A DNA stretch of 64,000 nucleotides from Agrobacterium sp. RAC06 (GTDB lineage: Bacteria > Pseudomonadota > Alphaproteobacteria > Rhizobiales > Rhizobiaceae): assembly GCF_001713475.1 (NCBI RefSeq), contig NZ_CP016499.1, positions 2,813,501-2,877,500 on the forward strand, given 5' to 3'. Under the pieces are notes generated by a model, which saw nothing but the letters and a program-made list of their open reading frames with translations, did not search any database and had not been told where the DNA came from. Shown in pieces: positions 20,144 to 28,524 of this stretch (its first letter is position 1; the number at the start of each line of letters is the position of its first letter). A program made the position numbers and the translations under genes.

Positions 20144-21478
20144 ATGGCGAGCATGACCGGTTCTGCACCCCCGGCCGCACAGAACGGCCGCACAACTTCA
20201 GACGATGACCATCACGTTTCACCGTCCGATATCGCTGTCGGCGTCATCATCGGGCGCACGTCGGAGTTCTTCGACTTCTTCGTGTTCGCGATCGCGTCCG
20301 TCATCGTCTTTCCGGCGCGCATCTTTCCGTTCCTCGATCCGCTGACCGGGACGCTCTGGTCCTTCGTGCTGGTGGCGCTCGCCTTCGTGGCACGACCGCT
20401 CGGCACTGTGATTTTCACAGCCCTCGACCGCAGACATGGCCGCGTGACCAAGCTGACGGTGGCGCTTTTCCTGCTGGGAACTTCCACTGTCGCCATGGGG
20501 CTGGTGCCGTCCTATGAAACCGCCGGATGGTGGGCAATCGCCATGCTGGCGCTCTTGCGCATCGGCCAGGGTCTGGCGCTTGGCGGGACCTGGGATGGCC
20601 TTGCACCGCTGCTGGCCATCACTGCGTCGAAGGACAAGCGTGGTTTCTATGCCATGATCCCGCAGCTCGGCGCTGTGGTTGGTCTTGCCGTCGCCGCCGT
20701 GCTGTTCGCCTACCTCGTCATGACGCTGTCGGCCGCCGACTTCCTCGACTGGGGCTGGCGTTATCCATTCTTTGTCGCCTTCGCGATCAATGTCGTCGCG
20801 CTCTTTGCGCGTCTGCGCATCGTCGACACGCCCGAGTTCAAGGAACTCTTCGAGACGAACGAGCTAACCCCGACGGGATTGCGCGCCACCCTGTCGCAGG
20901 ACGGACGCACGGTTCTGCTCGGCGTTTTCGTGCCGCTGGCGAGCTTTGCCATGTTCCACATGGTCACGGTCTTCCCGCTTTCGTGGATTTTCCTCTACAC
21001 GGACGAGGCGCCGGGCACCTTCCTCCTGATCGAAGCGGCCGGTGCTGCCGTCGGCATCCTTGCCATGCTGTTCTCCGGCTGGCTTTCGGACCGTATCGGC
21101 CGTGACAGGATCCTCGTCTGGGGGGCCTGGGCCATCGGTGCCTTCGCGCTGACGGCGCCTCTGCTGCTGAACGGCGGCCAGGCCGGTGTCGTCGCCTACA
21201 TGATGGTTGGTTTCGTCATTCTCGGCTTCAATTTCGCCCAGTCCTCCGGAACCATCGCCTCTCTGTTTGACCGTCGAAATCGCTACACGGCCTCCGCGAT
21301 GGTCTCGGCACTCTCCTGGATGTTCGGGGCAGGGTTTGCACCTTTGGCAGCACTGTTGCTGTCTACCTGGTTCGGTCTGTTTGCAGCCGGCCTCTACCTT
21401 CTGTCGGGGGCCGTCTGCACGCTGATCTCGCTCGCGCTCGCACGGCAGATATCGCTGCAGCCCAAGGGGCATGACTGA
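20144..21478 (+). CDS. MFS transporter, metabolite:H+ symporter type
   Basis: A 444-residue polytopic inner-membrane protein with about twelve helices and a soluble N-terminal tail of roughly 30 residues. The motif FTALDRRHGRVTKLT after helix 2 and LSDRIGRDRILVWG between helices 8 and 9 are the conserved MFS loops, and RIGQGLALGGTWDG matches the MHS subfamily (proline/betaine, alpha-ketoglutarate, shikimate type carriers). The substrate is not evident. The gene is divergent from cyoABCD, and a strong terminator follows, so it is a single-gene unit. The pairing with a terminal oxidase may be only positional. Confidence 0.88.
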   Translation: MASMTGSAPPAAQNGRTTSDDDHHVSPSDIAVGVIIGRTSEFFDFFVFAIASVIVFPARIFPFLDPLTGTLWSFVLVALAFVARPLGTVIFTALDRRHGRVTKLTVALFLLGTSTVAMGLVPSYETAGWWAIAMLALLRIGQGLALGGTWDGLAPLLAITASKDKRGFYAMIPQLGAVVGLAVAAVLFAYLVMTLSAADFLDWGWRYPFFVAFAINVVALFARLRIVDTPEFKELFETNELTPTGLRATLSQDGRTVLLGVFVPLASFAMFHMVTVFPLSWIFLYTDEAPGTFLLIEAAGAAVGILAMLFSGWLSDRIGRDRILVWGAWAIGAFALTAPLLLNGGQAGVVAYMMVGFVILGFNFAQSSGTIASLFDRRNRYTASAMVSALSWMFGAGFAPLAALLLSTWFGLFAAGLYLLSGAVCTLISLALARQISLQPKGHD

Positions 21479-21518
21479 GCGAGAACGAATATCGGCCTAA
21501 CCTGCGCTTCACCGCCAG

Positions 21519-21555
21519 CCCCCCGGAATAGACCACTCCGGGGGTTTGTTTTTTG
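21519..21555 (+). terminator. Rho-independent terminator after the MFS gene
   Basis: CCCCCGGA (21520-21527) pairs with TCCGGGGG (21537-21544) around a nine-base loop and is followed directly by TTTGTTTTTT. Confidence 0.9.
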
Positions 21556-21669
21556 GCCTCGCTGTTCAGTCAAGCCGCCGATCTGCTCTAAAATCAGTTA
21601 GCATGGCCGCAGGCTCAAAACTTAGGCCGCAAGCTTGCCAACCTTGCAGCATTGCGTCCTCAATCGCTT

Positions 21670-21925
21670 AAGAACCACCTCGACCTCACTATCCTTGTGA
21701 TCCATGACAACGCTGTTCGCGCAGCGATGATCGAGCACGGTTTGCTGCGCGAGGCAGGTCGTTAGCACGTCACAGCTGCTCTCGAGGGGCAGGGAACTGC
21801 CAAGACGGAGCAGACACTGCCGCCAGACGTCATCATCATCGACATCGACAATCCGAACCGTGACATGATGGAGCCTCTCTTTCAGCTCACCCGCTCGGTG
21901 AGAGGCCCATGGCCAAGCTGCCGCC
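21670..21925 (+). pseudogene. Remnant of a NasT-like ANTAR response regulator
   Basis: Translated on the plus strand this stretch reads LDLTILVIHDNAVRAAMIEH, then an in-frame TAG at 21763-21765, then PPDVIIIDIDNPNRDMM and EPLFQLTRSVRG. This is the receiver-domain N-terminus of NasT/AmiR-type regulators (usual form LVIDDNPxRAAII and DVIVIDIENPNRDMLEHLFQLSRAV), which act in nitrate/nitrite assimilation by RNA antitermination. There is no start codon in a good context, the phospho-Asp region is altered, the frame has a stop, and the C-terminal ANTAR domain is missing, so the gene is dead. The remnant stays in one frame through to the IS relic downstream. Confidence 0.72.
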
Positions 21926-22014
21926 GCTATCTTTCGACCTTCAGGGCAAAAGGGGGCTCGTGGCCGGCGGATCAACTCACAGATGGCCGAAGGTTCCGGT
22001 GCGCTCGGTCTCGG

Positions 22015-22249
22015 ATCCGTGATTGCGAAGCCATTGCCCATGTCGAGACAACTGAGTGCATCGAGAGCGAGGACGTCCAGAACCTGGTCATCGCGGCGGT
22101 GGAGAACCGCATTCGTTTCATCAACACACTTCCAAGCCAAATGAATGGCTGACTGACGACGATTCCTGCTTCAACGCAGACAACACGACATCACTGCTCA
22201 TCGTTATCGGCATGGAGCCGTGCTCCACACCATTCGCAGGCGTGTCGAG
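22015..22249 (+). pseudogene. Relic of an IS3-family transposase (integrase core)
   Basis: One frame reads IRDCEAIAHVETTE and VQNLVIAAVENRIRFINTLP up to about 22135; a second frame then reads NEWLTDDDSCFNADNTTSLL and IGMEPCSTP. Together they match the DDE integrase core of IS3/IS2-type OrfB proteins (usual form CDREAIAWxATT, MVxAVEHRF, EWLTDNGSxY, GLxPxTTP). A one-base frameshift at about 22135 and loss of everything before and after show a decayed fragment. No terminal inverted repeats or target duplication can be seen. It directly follows the nasT remnant and may be the agent of its truncation. Confidence 0.7.
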
Positions 22250-22529
22250 ATGCTTCTGCCTGCCCCCATCTTTTGTGTGGCTCAGTATGTTTATGCTTTT
22301 GGGCTCGGTGGATCAGTTCGTCTTGCTCAAGGTCTCCTGGATCACAAAGCCTGAGCAGAACCGGCGAGTGACCCGCCCCCAGCCAGGCCGCAATGGGCAA
22401 TCTGGCTTTTCTTTCGTGGCTCACATTGTAGGAGCGGTACATCACATAAAGAATTCAGATGCAGACCATGCGTTGGCAGCCGATGGCGTCTAGCCAATGA
22501 ACCGCAGGTAGTCCAGCCACAAACAACAA
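22250..22529. other. Non-coding spacer without recognisable content
   Basis: About 280 bases between the transposase relic and the NTF2-like gene. Open frames on both strands have no family-like motif or ribosome site and look like chance or decayed DNA. Confidence 0.5.
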
Positions 22530-22934
22530 CTACATCGGGAGCGGGGAAAGATGCTCATGAATGGCGAGCCATCGACCGTCCGGCTGGTGGGCAAAGACGA
22601 TCGTCTCACGCTCGTGGTTCGTCATCGCTTCGCCGCCGATCACGAGATCGGTCTCCACCGCATGGGTGAAGATGGCGACATCGCCGACGATGTGTACGCT
22701 GCGGTTCGTTGAGCGGCAGGCCTTGACGCTAAAGCCGTCGCGGGTTTCCCACAGCGCCCATTCCGCCTCATAGGCCGCGCGATCCGCGAGAGTGCGATCG
22801 AGATTGTAGAAGATGAAAGTCGCCGACGGCGCGAAGGCATCGAAATAGGCCTTGGTGTCGTGGCGACCGAAGGCTGCCACCAGGGCATCGGCTGCGGAAA
22901 GCACTGCGGTCGTATGATCTGTCATCTCTGTCAT
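22530..22934 (-). CDS. NTF2-like / SnoaL-type domain protein
   Basis: A 134-residue protein with the cone-shaped NTF2-like fold pattern: an N-terminal helix (VLSAADALVAAFGRHDTKAYFD), FAPSATFIFYN, then strands with HIVGDVAIFTHAVET and a C-terminal NHERETIVFAHQPDGRWLAIHEHLS. This is close to the DUF4440/SnoaL_3 group, whose members are ligand-binding proteins or small isomerase/hydrolase-like enzymes. No signal peptide. It lies 21 bases after the TetR gene on the same strand, so the two are co-transcribed. A role connected with the divergent polyamine-type transporter is inferred from position only. Confidence 0.75.
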   Translation of the reverse strand: MTEMTDHTTAVLSAADALVAAFGRHDTKAYFDAFAPSATFIFYNLDRTLADRAAYEAEWALWETRDGFSVKACRSTNRSVHIVGDVAIFTHAVETDLVIGGEAMTNHERETIVFAHQPDGRWLAIHEHLSPLPM

Positions 22935-22955
22935 TTCTTCGGGAATTCGGTGGCG

Positions 22956-23582
22956 TCAGACGCGCTTGACGCTGCTGATCAACTCGGCGATCGGGCGGTT
23001 CTGCTCGGCGACACGGGCCTTGAGCTCTTCAAGCGGCATGCTCTCGTGCTTGCAAAACTCGATGAACATCATGTTGAGATTGTTGAAGAAGACCTCTCCG
23101 AGCGCCCGCGCGTCGACGCCGGCGATGACTACGCCACGCCGCTGGAGCGTCTCGATAAGCTGAACGACCTGGGCACAGAGGCGCCCGTCAAGTTCCGTAT
23201 AGCGCTTTGAGAGCGGCGTCTCAGGCTGCTGGATCGCAGATGCCATGGCGGTGCGCCACATCTCCTTGCTGAGATAGACAAGCGAGTGATCGTAATACTG
23301 GTTGATCAGGGCACCGAGCGCCTCGATGACGCTGAGTGGCGGGTTCGCGACAATGCGTTCGCCTGCCTCGAGCACTTCGGTCACTTCCATCGAAACCGTG
23401 GCGACGAGAACATCGCCCTTGTTCTGATAGTAGTTGTAGAGTGTGCCGACCGAGACCTCTGCCATCTCGGCGATGTCCTCGATGCGCGCACTGTCGTAAC
23501 CCTGTTCGCGGAACAGGGTGGTGGCCGCTTCCAGGATGCGACGGTTCCTGTCGGCCTTCTGTCGGGCGCGCAATCCGGTCAT
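22956..23582 (-). CDS. TetR/AcrR family regulator
   Basis: A 208-residue regulator with an N-terminal helix-turn-helix (RILEAATTLFREQGYDSARI, DIAEMAEVSVGTLYNYYQNK) and a C-terminal effector domain of unrecognised subfamily. It is divergent from the polyamine-type ABC operon starting at 23725, with palindromic elements in the 142-base gap, and is therefore the probable regulator of transporter, hydrolase and aldehyde dehydrogenase. Start by ATG at 23582 with a weak ribosome site. Confidence 0.88.
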   Translation of the reverse strand: MTGLRARQKADRNRRILEAATTLFREQGYDSARIEDIAEMAEVSVGTLYNYYQNKGDVLVATVSMEVTEVLEAGERIVANPPLSVIEALGALINQYYDHSLVYLSKEMWRTAMASAIQQPETPLSKRYTELDGRLCAQVVQLIETLQRRGVVIAGVDARALGEVFFNNLNMMFIEFCKHESMPLEELKARVAEQNRPIAELISSVKRV

Positions 23583-23603
23583 GGCTAACTCCGTTGGAAT
23601 CTC

Positions 23604-23644
23604 CTCAAATTTGAGATTGACTTAAAAAATGAATTCACTCAATC
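23604..23644. promoter_or_regulatory. Candidate operators between TetR and the ABC operon
   Basis: A perfect 12-base palindrome CTCAAATTTGAG occupies 23604-23615. Overlapping it, GATTGA (23615-23620) is repeated inverted as TCAATC (23639-23644), and wider half-sites TTGACTTAA and TTCACTCAA flank an A-rich centre. Two-fold symmetry in this position suggests binding by the TetR protein. No good -10 box is evident for the plus-strand operon. Confidence 0.45.
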
Positions 23645-23724
23645 TTTTTCTCAAGGCGCCGAAACGAGCGCTATTCTGATCAACGCGAGGGTCCGCTCGG
23701 GGCCTTCGACAAGAGGGTGAACTT

Positions 23725-24798
23725 ATGGAAAAGACCGTACTGGGCGGGCTCTCCCGCCGCCTGCTTCTTGCGACCGTTGCCATCTCCGCCTTGTCCGGCG
23801 GGGCTCATGCCCAGGAGGAGCTGAACGCCCTCGTCTGGTGCGACCACACCGACCCGGCACTGATCGAGCCTTTCGAAAAGGCGAACAACGTCAAGGTGAA
23901 TCTCAAGGAATATGAGGGAACCGGCGCCGGTCTCTCGATCGTCGAGCAGTCGCGCCCGGGCGACTGGGACGTCTTCGTGATCGATGGTGTCGACGTGCCG
24001 CGCGCCGTCGAAATGGATCTTCTCGCCGAAATTCCGGCCGACAAGCTGCCGATGGCCGACATTTTTCCGGAAGTCCGCATGGAGGCCAACAACACCAAGG
24101 ACGGCAAGATCTACGCCGTGACGGAAAAGTTCGGCTACAACACGATTTCCTACGACAAGAGCAAGGTCGATCCGAAGGACATGGAAGACCTGTCGATCTT
24201 CTGGTCCGAGAAATACAAGGGCCGCATCGCTCTCTATGACTACTACCTGCCGATGATCGGTCTGACGGGCCTTGCCATAGGCAAGAACACCGCCGACCTG
24301 ACGGAAGCCGATCTCCCGGCGATCAAGGAAAAACTCTTCGAGATGAAGAAGGTCTCGCGCCAGGTGAGCGATGTCGTGGCCTCGCAGACGGCGCTCGTCA
24401 GCGGCGAAGTCGACATCATCCTCGGCGGCGGCGAATGGGTGACCGCAGGTCTCACCGCCGAGAAGCCGGACCTCGACTGGACCGTCCCGAAGCAGGGCGC
24501 CCTGCGCTGGGCGCAGTCGATCGGCGTGTTTAAGGATTCAACCAAGCAGGATCTGGCCATCAAGTTCGTGCAGTACATCCTGAGCCCCGAAGGCCAGGCC
24601 CGTCTTGCCACCTCGTCCTGCTACTGGGGCATGCCGGCAAACGCGAAGGCCGGCGAGCAGCTCACCGACCAGCAGAAGACGGCGCTCCGTTGGGACAAGC
24701 AGCCCGAATACCTGAAGAACACCCAGCTCTATCCGGTGGCCAATGCCGATCTCGACGCGGCCATGCAGGACGTCTGGACCGAAATGCTGCAGCAGTAG
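23725..24798 (+). CDS. ABC transporter substrate-binding protein, spermidine/putrescine (PotD) type
   Basis: A 357-residue periplasmic protein with a cleavable signal (about residues 1-29, SRRLLLATVAISALSGGAHA) and the two-lobed extracellular solute-binding fold. Marks are LVWCDHTDPALIEPFEK, WDVFVIDGVDVPRAVE, KFGYNTISYDKSK and a C-terminal AIKFVQYILSPEGQARLA. The family binds polyamines, opines or other cationic small molecules; the anionic residues lining the spermidine site cannot be judged by eye. It is first in an operon with two permeases and an ATPase. A strong hairpin follows. Confidence 0.88.
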   Translation: MEKTVLGGLSRRLLLATVAISALSGGAHAQEELNALVWCDHTDPALIEPFEKANNVKVNLKEYEGTGAGLSIVEQSRPGDWDVFVIDGVDVPRAVEMDLLAEIPADKLPMADIFPEVRMEANNTKDGKIYAVTEKFGYNTISYDKSKVDPKDMEDLSIFWSEKYKGRIALYDYYLPMIGLTGLAIGKNTADLTEADLPAIKEKLFEMKKVSRQVSDVVASQTALVSGEVDIILGGGEWVTAGLTAEKPDLDWTVPKQGALRWAQSIGVFKDSTKQDLAIKFVQYILSPEGQARLATSSCYWGMPANAKAGEQLTDQQKTALRWDKQPEYLKNTQLYPVANADLDAAMQDVWTEMLQQ

Positions 24799-25027
24799 GC
24801 GCTGCCCATAAAGGGCGCGGGAGGTGTCTTCCGTCCGCGCCCCAAGCCTTCCCTCACGTAGTTATTTCTTGACGAGCATCGCGGCCCGGGCGGGTCACAT
24901 GCTCGGGTAAAGAACTGCGCGCATTCGGCAGAATTGAGCCCTGAAGTTTGTCGCTGCCTTTGAGATCGGCCATCATGAAAACCCGCCAGCCGAGCCGATT
25001 GCCCTGAAAGAACGGAGTGTCCCGTCG
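24799..25027 (+). other. Intercistronic gap with GC-rich hairpin
   Basis: GGGCGCGG (24813-24820) pairs with CCGCGCCC (24835-24842). No T-run follows, so it is more likely a stabilising hairpin that protects the upstream binding-protein mRNA than a full terminator. This fits the need for more binding protein than permease. Confidence 0.5.
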
Positions 25028-25891
25028 ATGACCGCCACCGCGCTCGAGCGCAGAGAACGCCGCAAGGCCTGGGGATTTGCGCTGCCGGCAGTCCTGTGGA
25101 CCGTGGCCTTCTTTCTCGTGCCCTTCTTCTACATGGCGGCAATCAGCTTCTGGAAGCGCGAGGGCCGCGAGATCGTCGCCGTCTGGGCGCTCGACAATTA
25201 CGCGGCCTTCTTTGGCAAGCCGCATCTTCTCAAAGCGCTGTTCAATTCGCTCGAAGTGACGCTTACCGTCACGGTCATTTCGATCCTGCTTGCCTATCCG
25301 CTGGCCTGGATCATCGCCGAACGCGTGCCGCGACGCTGGCAGCGCTTTGCGCTGATCATGGCGATCCTGCCGTTTTGGACCTCCTATGTGGTGCGCTCCT
25401 ATTCCTGGCTGTTGGTGCTGTCCAAGGGCGGTGTCGTCAACCAGGCCCTGATGTGGACCGGCCTGATCGCCGAACCGCTCGAACTGTCAGCAACGCGGAC
25501 CGGCACGGTGATTGGCTTCGTGCATTTCTTCGTCATGCTGCTGACGCTAACGATCTATGCCAATCTCGTTCAGCTCTCGCCGAACTACCGCCGTGCGGCA
25601 GCCGATCTCGGCGCAAACGGCTTTCAGACGTTCTGGCACGTGATCCTGCCACTGACGCTTCCCGGCATCATGGTCGGTGCCTTCCTTACCTTCGTGCTGT
25701 GCATCGGCGACTACATCACCCCGCAGATCCTCGGCGGCAACAATGAGCTCGTATTGCCGCAGGTGATCATGCTGCAGCTCGGCCGCCGCGCGGATTTCCC
25801 CATGGCAGCCGCCCTGTCGCTGGTGTTGATGGTGGTCGTGACGATCGCCTATCTCGCCTGCGCCCGCTGGCTGAAGATGGAGAGGACGTGA
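25028..25891 (+). CDS. ABC transporter permease, PotB type
   Basis: A 287-residue inner-membrane permease with six predicted helices. The EAA loop that contacts the ATPase is AAADLGANGFQTFWHVILPL near residue 200. N-terminal KAWGFALPAVLWTVAFFLVPF and RSYSWLLVLSKGGVVN are typical of PotB/PotH-like subunits. It overlaps the next permease gene (start 25888) by four bases. Confidence 0.92.
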   Translation: MTATALERRERRKAWGFALPAVLWTVAFFLVPFFYMAAISFWKREGREIVAVWALDNYAAFFGKPHLLKALFNSLEVTLTVTVISILLAYPLAWIIAERVPRRWQRFALIMAILPFWTSYVVRSYSWLLVLSKGGVVNQALMWTGLIAEPLELSATRTGTVIGFVHFFVMLLTLTIYANLVQLSPNYRRAAADLGANGFQTFWHVILPLTLPGIMVGAFLTFVLCIGDYITPQILGGNNELVLPQVIMLQLGRRADFPMAAALSLVLMVVVTIAYLACARWLKMERT

Positions 25892-26682
25892 CCATGCGAC
25901 ATCTCAACATGGCACTTGCGATCCTTTATGCCGGCGGGCTCTATCTCTTCATCTTCCTGCCGGTCGCCGTTCTCGTGATCTTCTCCTTCCAGGACGGCAC
26001 GCTACCCGTGCCACCCCTGCATGGCCTGACCTGGAAGTGGTATGGCGAGATCTTCGCCGATAAAAAGCTGATGGCAGCGCTCTTTAACTCGCTCGTCGTT
26101 GCCATCGTATCGTCTGCAATCTCCTGCCTGCTCGGTTTCCTCGCAGCCTATGCATTTGCCCGCTACAAGCTTCCCGCATCCGGCCTGCAGCGCGCCCTGA
26201 TCGTCGCGCCGATGACGGTCAGCACACTGATCATCGGGCTCGGCCTGCTGTCGATGCTGTCCAGGCTCAATGTTTCGCTGTCGCTATGGACCGTCGGCAT
26301 CGGTCATGTCGTGATCAACCTGCCGCTGTGCTTTGCGATCATCTACGCCTCCATGGGCGGCCACCAGGTCAACATCGAACGCGCCGCTCGCGATCTTGGG
26401 GCCCGGGACTGGCAGGTCATGACGCTCGTCACGGCGCCGATGCTGATGCCGTCCATCCTTGCCGCCTTCTTCCTGTCGGTCACCTTCAGCTGGGACGAAT
26501 TCATCATCTCTTTCCTGCTGTCGCGCTTCGACGTGACGCTGCCGGTCGAGATCTGGAGCATGCTGCGCTCCGGCCTTGACCCCAAGACCAATGCCATCGG
26601 CAGCGTCGTCTTCCTCATCTCCGTCGCGTTCCTCATCGTGATGGAACTCGCCGTTTTCAGAAAATCCGGAAAATCCCAATGA
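25888..26682 (+). CDS. ABC transporter permease, PotC type
   Basis: A 264-residue second permease with six helices and EAA loop ERAARDLGARDWQVMTLVTA. The pattern FFLSVTFSWDEFIISFLL near residue 195 is typical of PotC/PotI-like proteins. It overlaps both the upstream permease and the downstream ATPase gene by four bases. Confidence 0.92.
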   Translation: MTMRHLNMALAILYAGGLYLFIFLPVAVLVIFSFQDGTLPVPPLHGLTWKWYGEIFADKKLMAALFNSLVVAIVSSAISCLLGFLAAYAFARYKLPASGLQRALIVAPMTVSTLIIGLGLLSMLSRLNVSLSLWTVGIGHVVINLPLCFAIIYASMGGHQVNIERAARDLGARDWQVMTLVTAPMLMPSILAAFFLSVTFSWDEFIISFLLSRFDVTLPVEIWSMLRSGLDPKTNAIGSVVFLISVAFLIVMELAVFRKSGKSQ

Positions 26683-27764
26683 CTGCAGACGTCTCGATCC
26701 GAAACGCCACGAAAGTCTTCGGTGCCTTCCGCGCGCTCGACGATGTCTCGCTGGAGATAGCCGCCGGCGAGTTCATCGTGCTTCTCGGCCCCTCTGGCTG
26801 CGGCAAGACGACCCTGCTCTCGATCCTAGGTGGCTTTATCGAGTCGAGCGCTGGCACGATCGCCATCGGCGGTAAGGACATGACACATGTTGAGCCGGCA
26901 AAACGACCAACCACGACCATGTTCCAGGACTACGCACTGTTTCCGCACATGAAGCTCATCGACAATGTCGGCTTCGGTTTGCGCATGCGCGGTATGGGAA
27001 AGGCCGAGCGCAGTGAAAAGGCGCTCGCCATGCTAGATCTCGTGGGGCTCAAGGCCTCCGCATCGAAGAAGCCGCACGAGCTTTCCGGCGGCCAGCGTCA
27101 GCGTGTGGCGCTTGCCCGCGCACTTGCCGTCGATCCTGATGTGCTGCTGCTCGACGAACCGCTCGGGGCACTGGATCTGAAGCTTCGTCGTCAGATGCAG
27201 GACGAGTTGAAAGCCATACAGAAGCGTGTCGGCACCACCTTCATCCATGTCACCCACGATCAGGAAGAGGCCATGGCGATCGCCGACCGGATCGTGGTGA
27301 TGAACCACGGCCGGATCGAGGATGTCGGCAGACCCTCGGACATCTACATGCGGCCGCGCTCGCTGTTTGCCGCAGGCTTCATGGGCGAGGCGAACTTCCT
27401 GCCCGGTCGGGTGATCTCGATTGCGGAAGGCGAAGCGCAGTTGGAAACGGCGCTCGGCTCAGCCATCATTCCCATCACGGCTTTCACCGGGGGCACGCCT
27501 TCGCCAGAGCAAAAGATCACCTTGTGCATTCGCCCCGAACATTTCCGGTCCGCCGGCGAGGAGGGCGCAATGGTTGCGCTCGGCCATGCACGGATCACCG
27601 ACAGCGCCTTCTTCGGAGCGCACCACCGATGCCACCTTCAGCCCCAAGGCCATTCCGAGATCGTGATAACCGCCCATCTGCCGCAAACCGCACACCCGCA
27701 GCCGGGCGATGAACTCGAGTTGACGGTGAAGGCAGATACCATCGTTGCTCTGGTCGAAGCGTAG
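26679..27764 (+). CDS. ABC transporter ATP-binding protein, PotA type
   Basis: A 361-residue ATPase that powers the PotB/PotC-like permeases. Walker A is G37-PSGCGKTT, the Q-loop FQDYALFPH follows, the signature is LSGGQRQR at 135-142, and Walker B DVLLLDEPLGALD has Asp159 and Glu160. The H-loop is HVTHDQEEA. A C-terminal TOBE domain after about residue 280 (ITLCIRPEHFRS) is usual in this family. It is fourth in the operon and is followed after ten bases by the hydrolase gene. Confidence 0.95.
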   Translation: MTADVSIRNATKVFGAFRALDDVSLEIAAGEFIVLLGPSGCGKTTLLSILGGFIESSAGTIAIGGKDMTHVEPAKRPTTTMFQDYALFPHMKLIDNVGFGLRMRGMGKAERSEKALAMLDLVGLKASASKKPHELSGGQRQRVALARALAVDPDVLLLDEPLGALDLKLRRQMQDELKAIQKRVGTTFIHVTHDQEEAMAIADRIVVMNHGRIEDVGRPSDIYMRPRSLFAAGFMGEANFLPGRVISIAEGEAQLETALGSAIIPITAFTGGTPSPEQKITLCIRPEHFRSAGEEGAMVALGHARITDSAFFGAHHRCHLQPQGHSEIVITAHLPQTAHPQPGDELELTVKADTIVALVEA

Positions 27765-27774
27765 GAGACACGTG

Positions 27775-28512
27775 ATGAAACCGCGCATCCGCCCCGAGGA
27801 CTGGTACAGCGTCCGCCGTCTCGACGACGATGTGAGCTATATCTGCGAGCCGCATATCCAGGAATTCTATCGCTGCAACATCTGGCATGTGCGCGGGCGC
27901 GATCGCGACATGCTTGTTGACAGTGGCATGGGCGTTGTTTCGCTTCGCGAATGGGTACCGCTTGTCACGGAGCGTGAGCTGATCGCGGTGGCAAGCCACA
28001 CCCATTTCGATCACATCGGCTGCCACCACGAGTTCGAATGCCGTGCGGTCCATTCGGCAGAGGCGGATCTGCTCGCTGATCCGACACGCGAAAACACGCT
28101 GGCCGACCCCTATGTTACCGACGACATTTTCGACGCCCTGCCGCCCGAGCCCTATTGCTCGAAGTGTTATGCGGTGAAGCGGGCGCCGGCGACGCGCCTA
28201 CTGGAGGACGGCGACATGGTCGACCTCGGCGATCGGCAATTCGAGATCATTCACACTCCCGGCCATTCCCCCGGGGGCATCGCGCTCTACGAGAAGGCGA
28301 CGGAAATCCTGTTTTCCGGCGACATTATCTACGACGGTCCGCTGATCGAGGACACCTACCACTCGAACGCCAATGACTATCACGCTTCGATGGAGCGCCT
28401 GCTGCGGCTGAAGGTGCGGCTGGTGCATGGCGGCCATTTTCCAAGCTTCAGCGGCGAACGATATCGGGAGCTGATCACCGGTTGGCTCGACGCAAAACAC
28501 AAGACAATCTGA
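27775..28512 (+). CDS. Metallo-beta-lactamase fold hydrolase
   Basis: A 245-residue enzyme with the MBL zinc-site motif SHTHFDHIG near residue 73, TPGHSPGGIALY with a further His, FSGDIIYDG with the bridging Asp, and a C-terminal HGGHFPSF. Such proteins hydrolyse thioesters, lactones or similar bonds (glyoxalase II-like and others). The start at 27775 has AGGAGA six bases upstream; an upstream frame is rejected. It lies inside the polyamine-type transporter operon, directly before an aldehyde dehydrogenase, so it probably processes the imported compound or a derivative of it. Exact substrate is unknown. Confidence 0.88.
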   Translation: MKPRIRPEDWYSVRRLDDDVSYICEPHIQEFYRCNIWHVRGRDRDMLVDSGMGVVSLREWVPLVTERELIAVASHTHFDHIGCHHEFECRAVHSAEADLLADPTRENTLADPYVTDDIFDALPPEPYCSKCYAVKRAPATRLLEDGDMVDLGDRQFEIIHTPGHSPGGIALYEKATEILFSGDIIYDGPLIEDTYHSNANDYHASMERLLRLKVRLVHGGHFPSFSGERYRELITGWLDAKHKTI

Positions 28513-28524
28513 CGGGAGGCAATC

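Noticed and set aside
21622-22140. Minus-strand frame of 172 codons in the decayed spacer
   Set aside because: The plus strand of the same DNA shows NasT and IS3 transposase similarity, so this frame is the complement of pseudogenes and not a gene.
22056-22493. Plus-strand frame of 145 codons across the IS relic
   Set aside because: Only its central part matches the integrase core; the N-terminal part is out of frame with the transposase similarity and the C-terminal part has no similarity. It is a chance frame over a relic.
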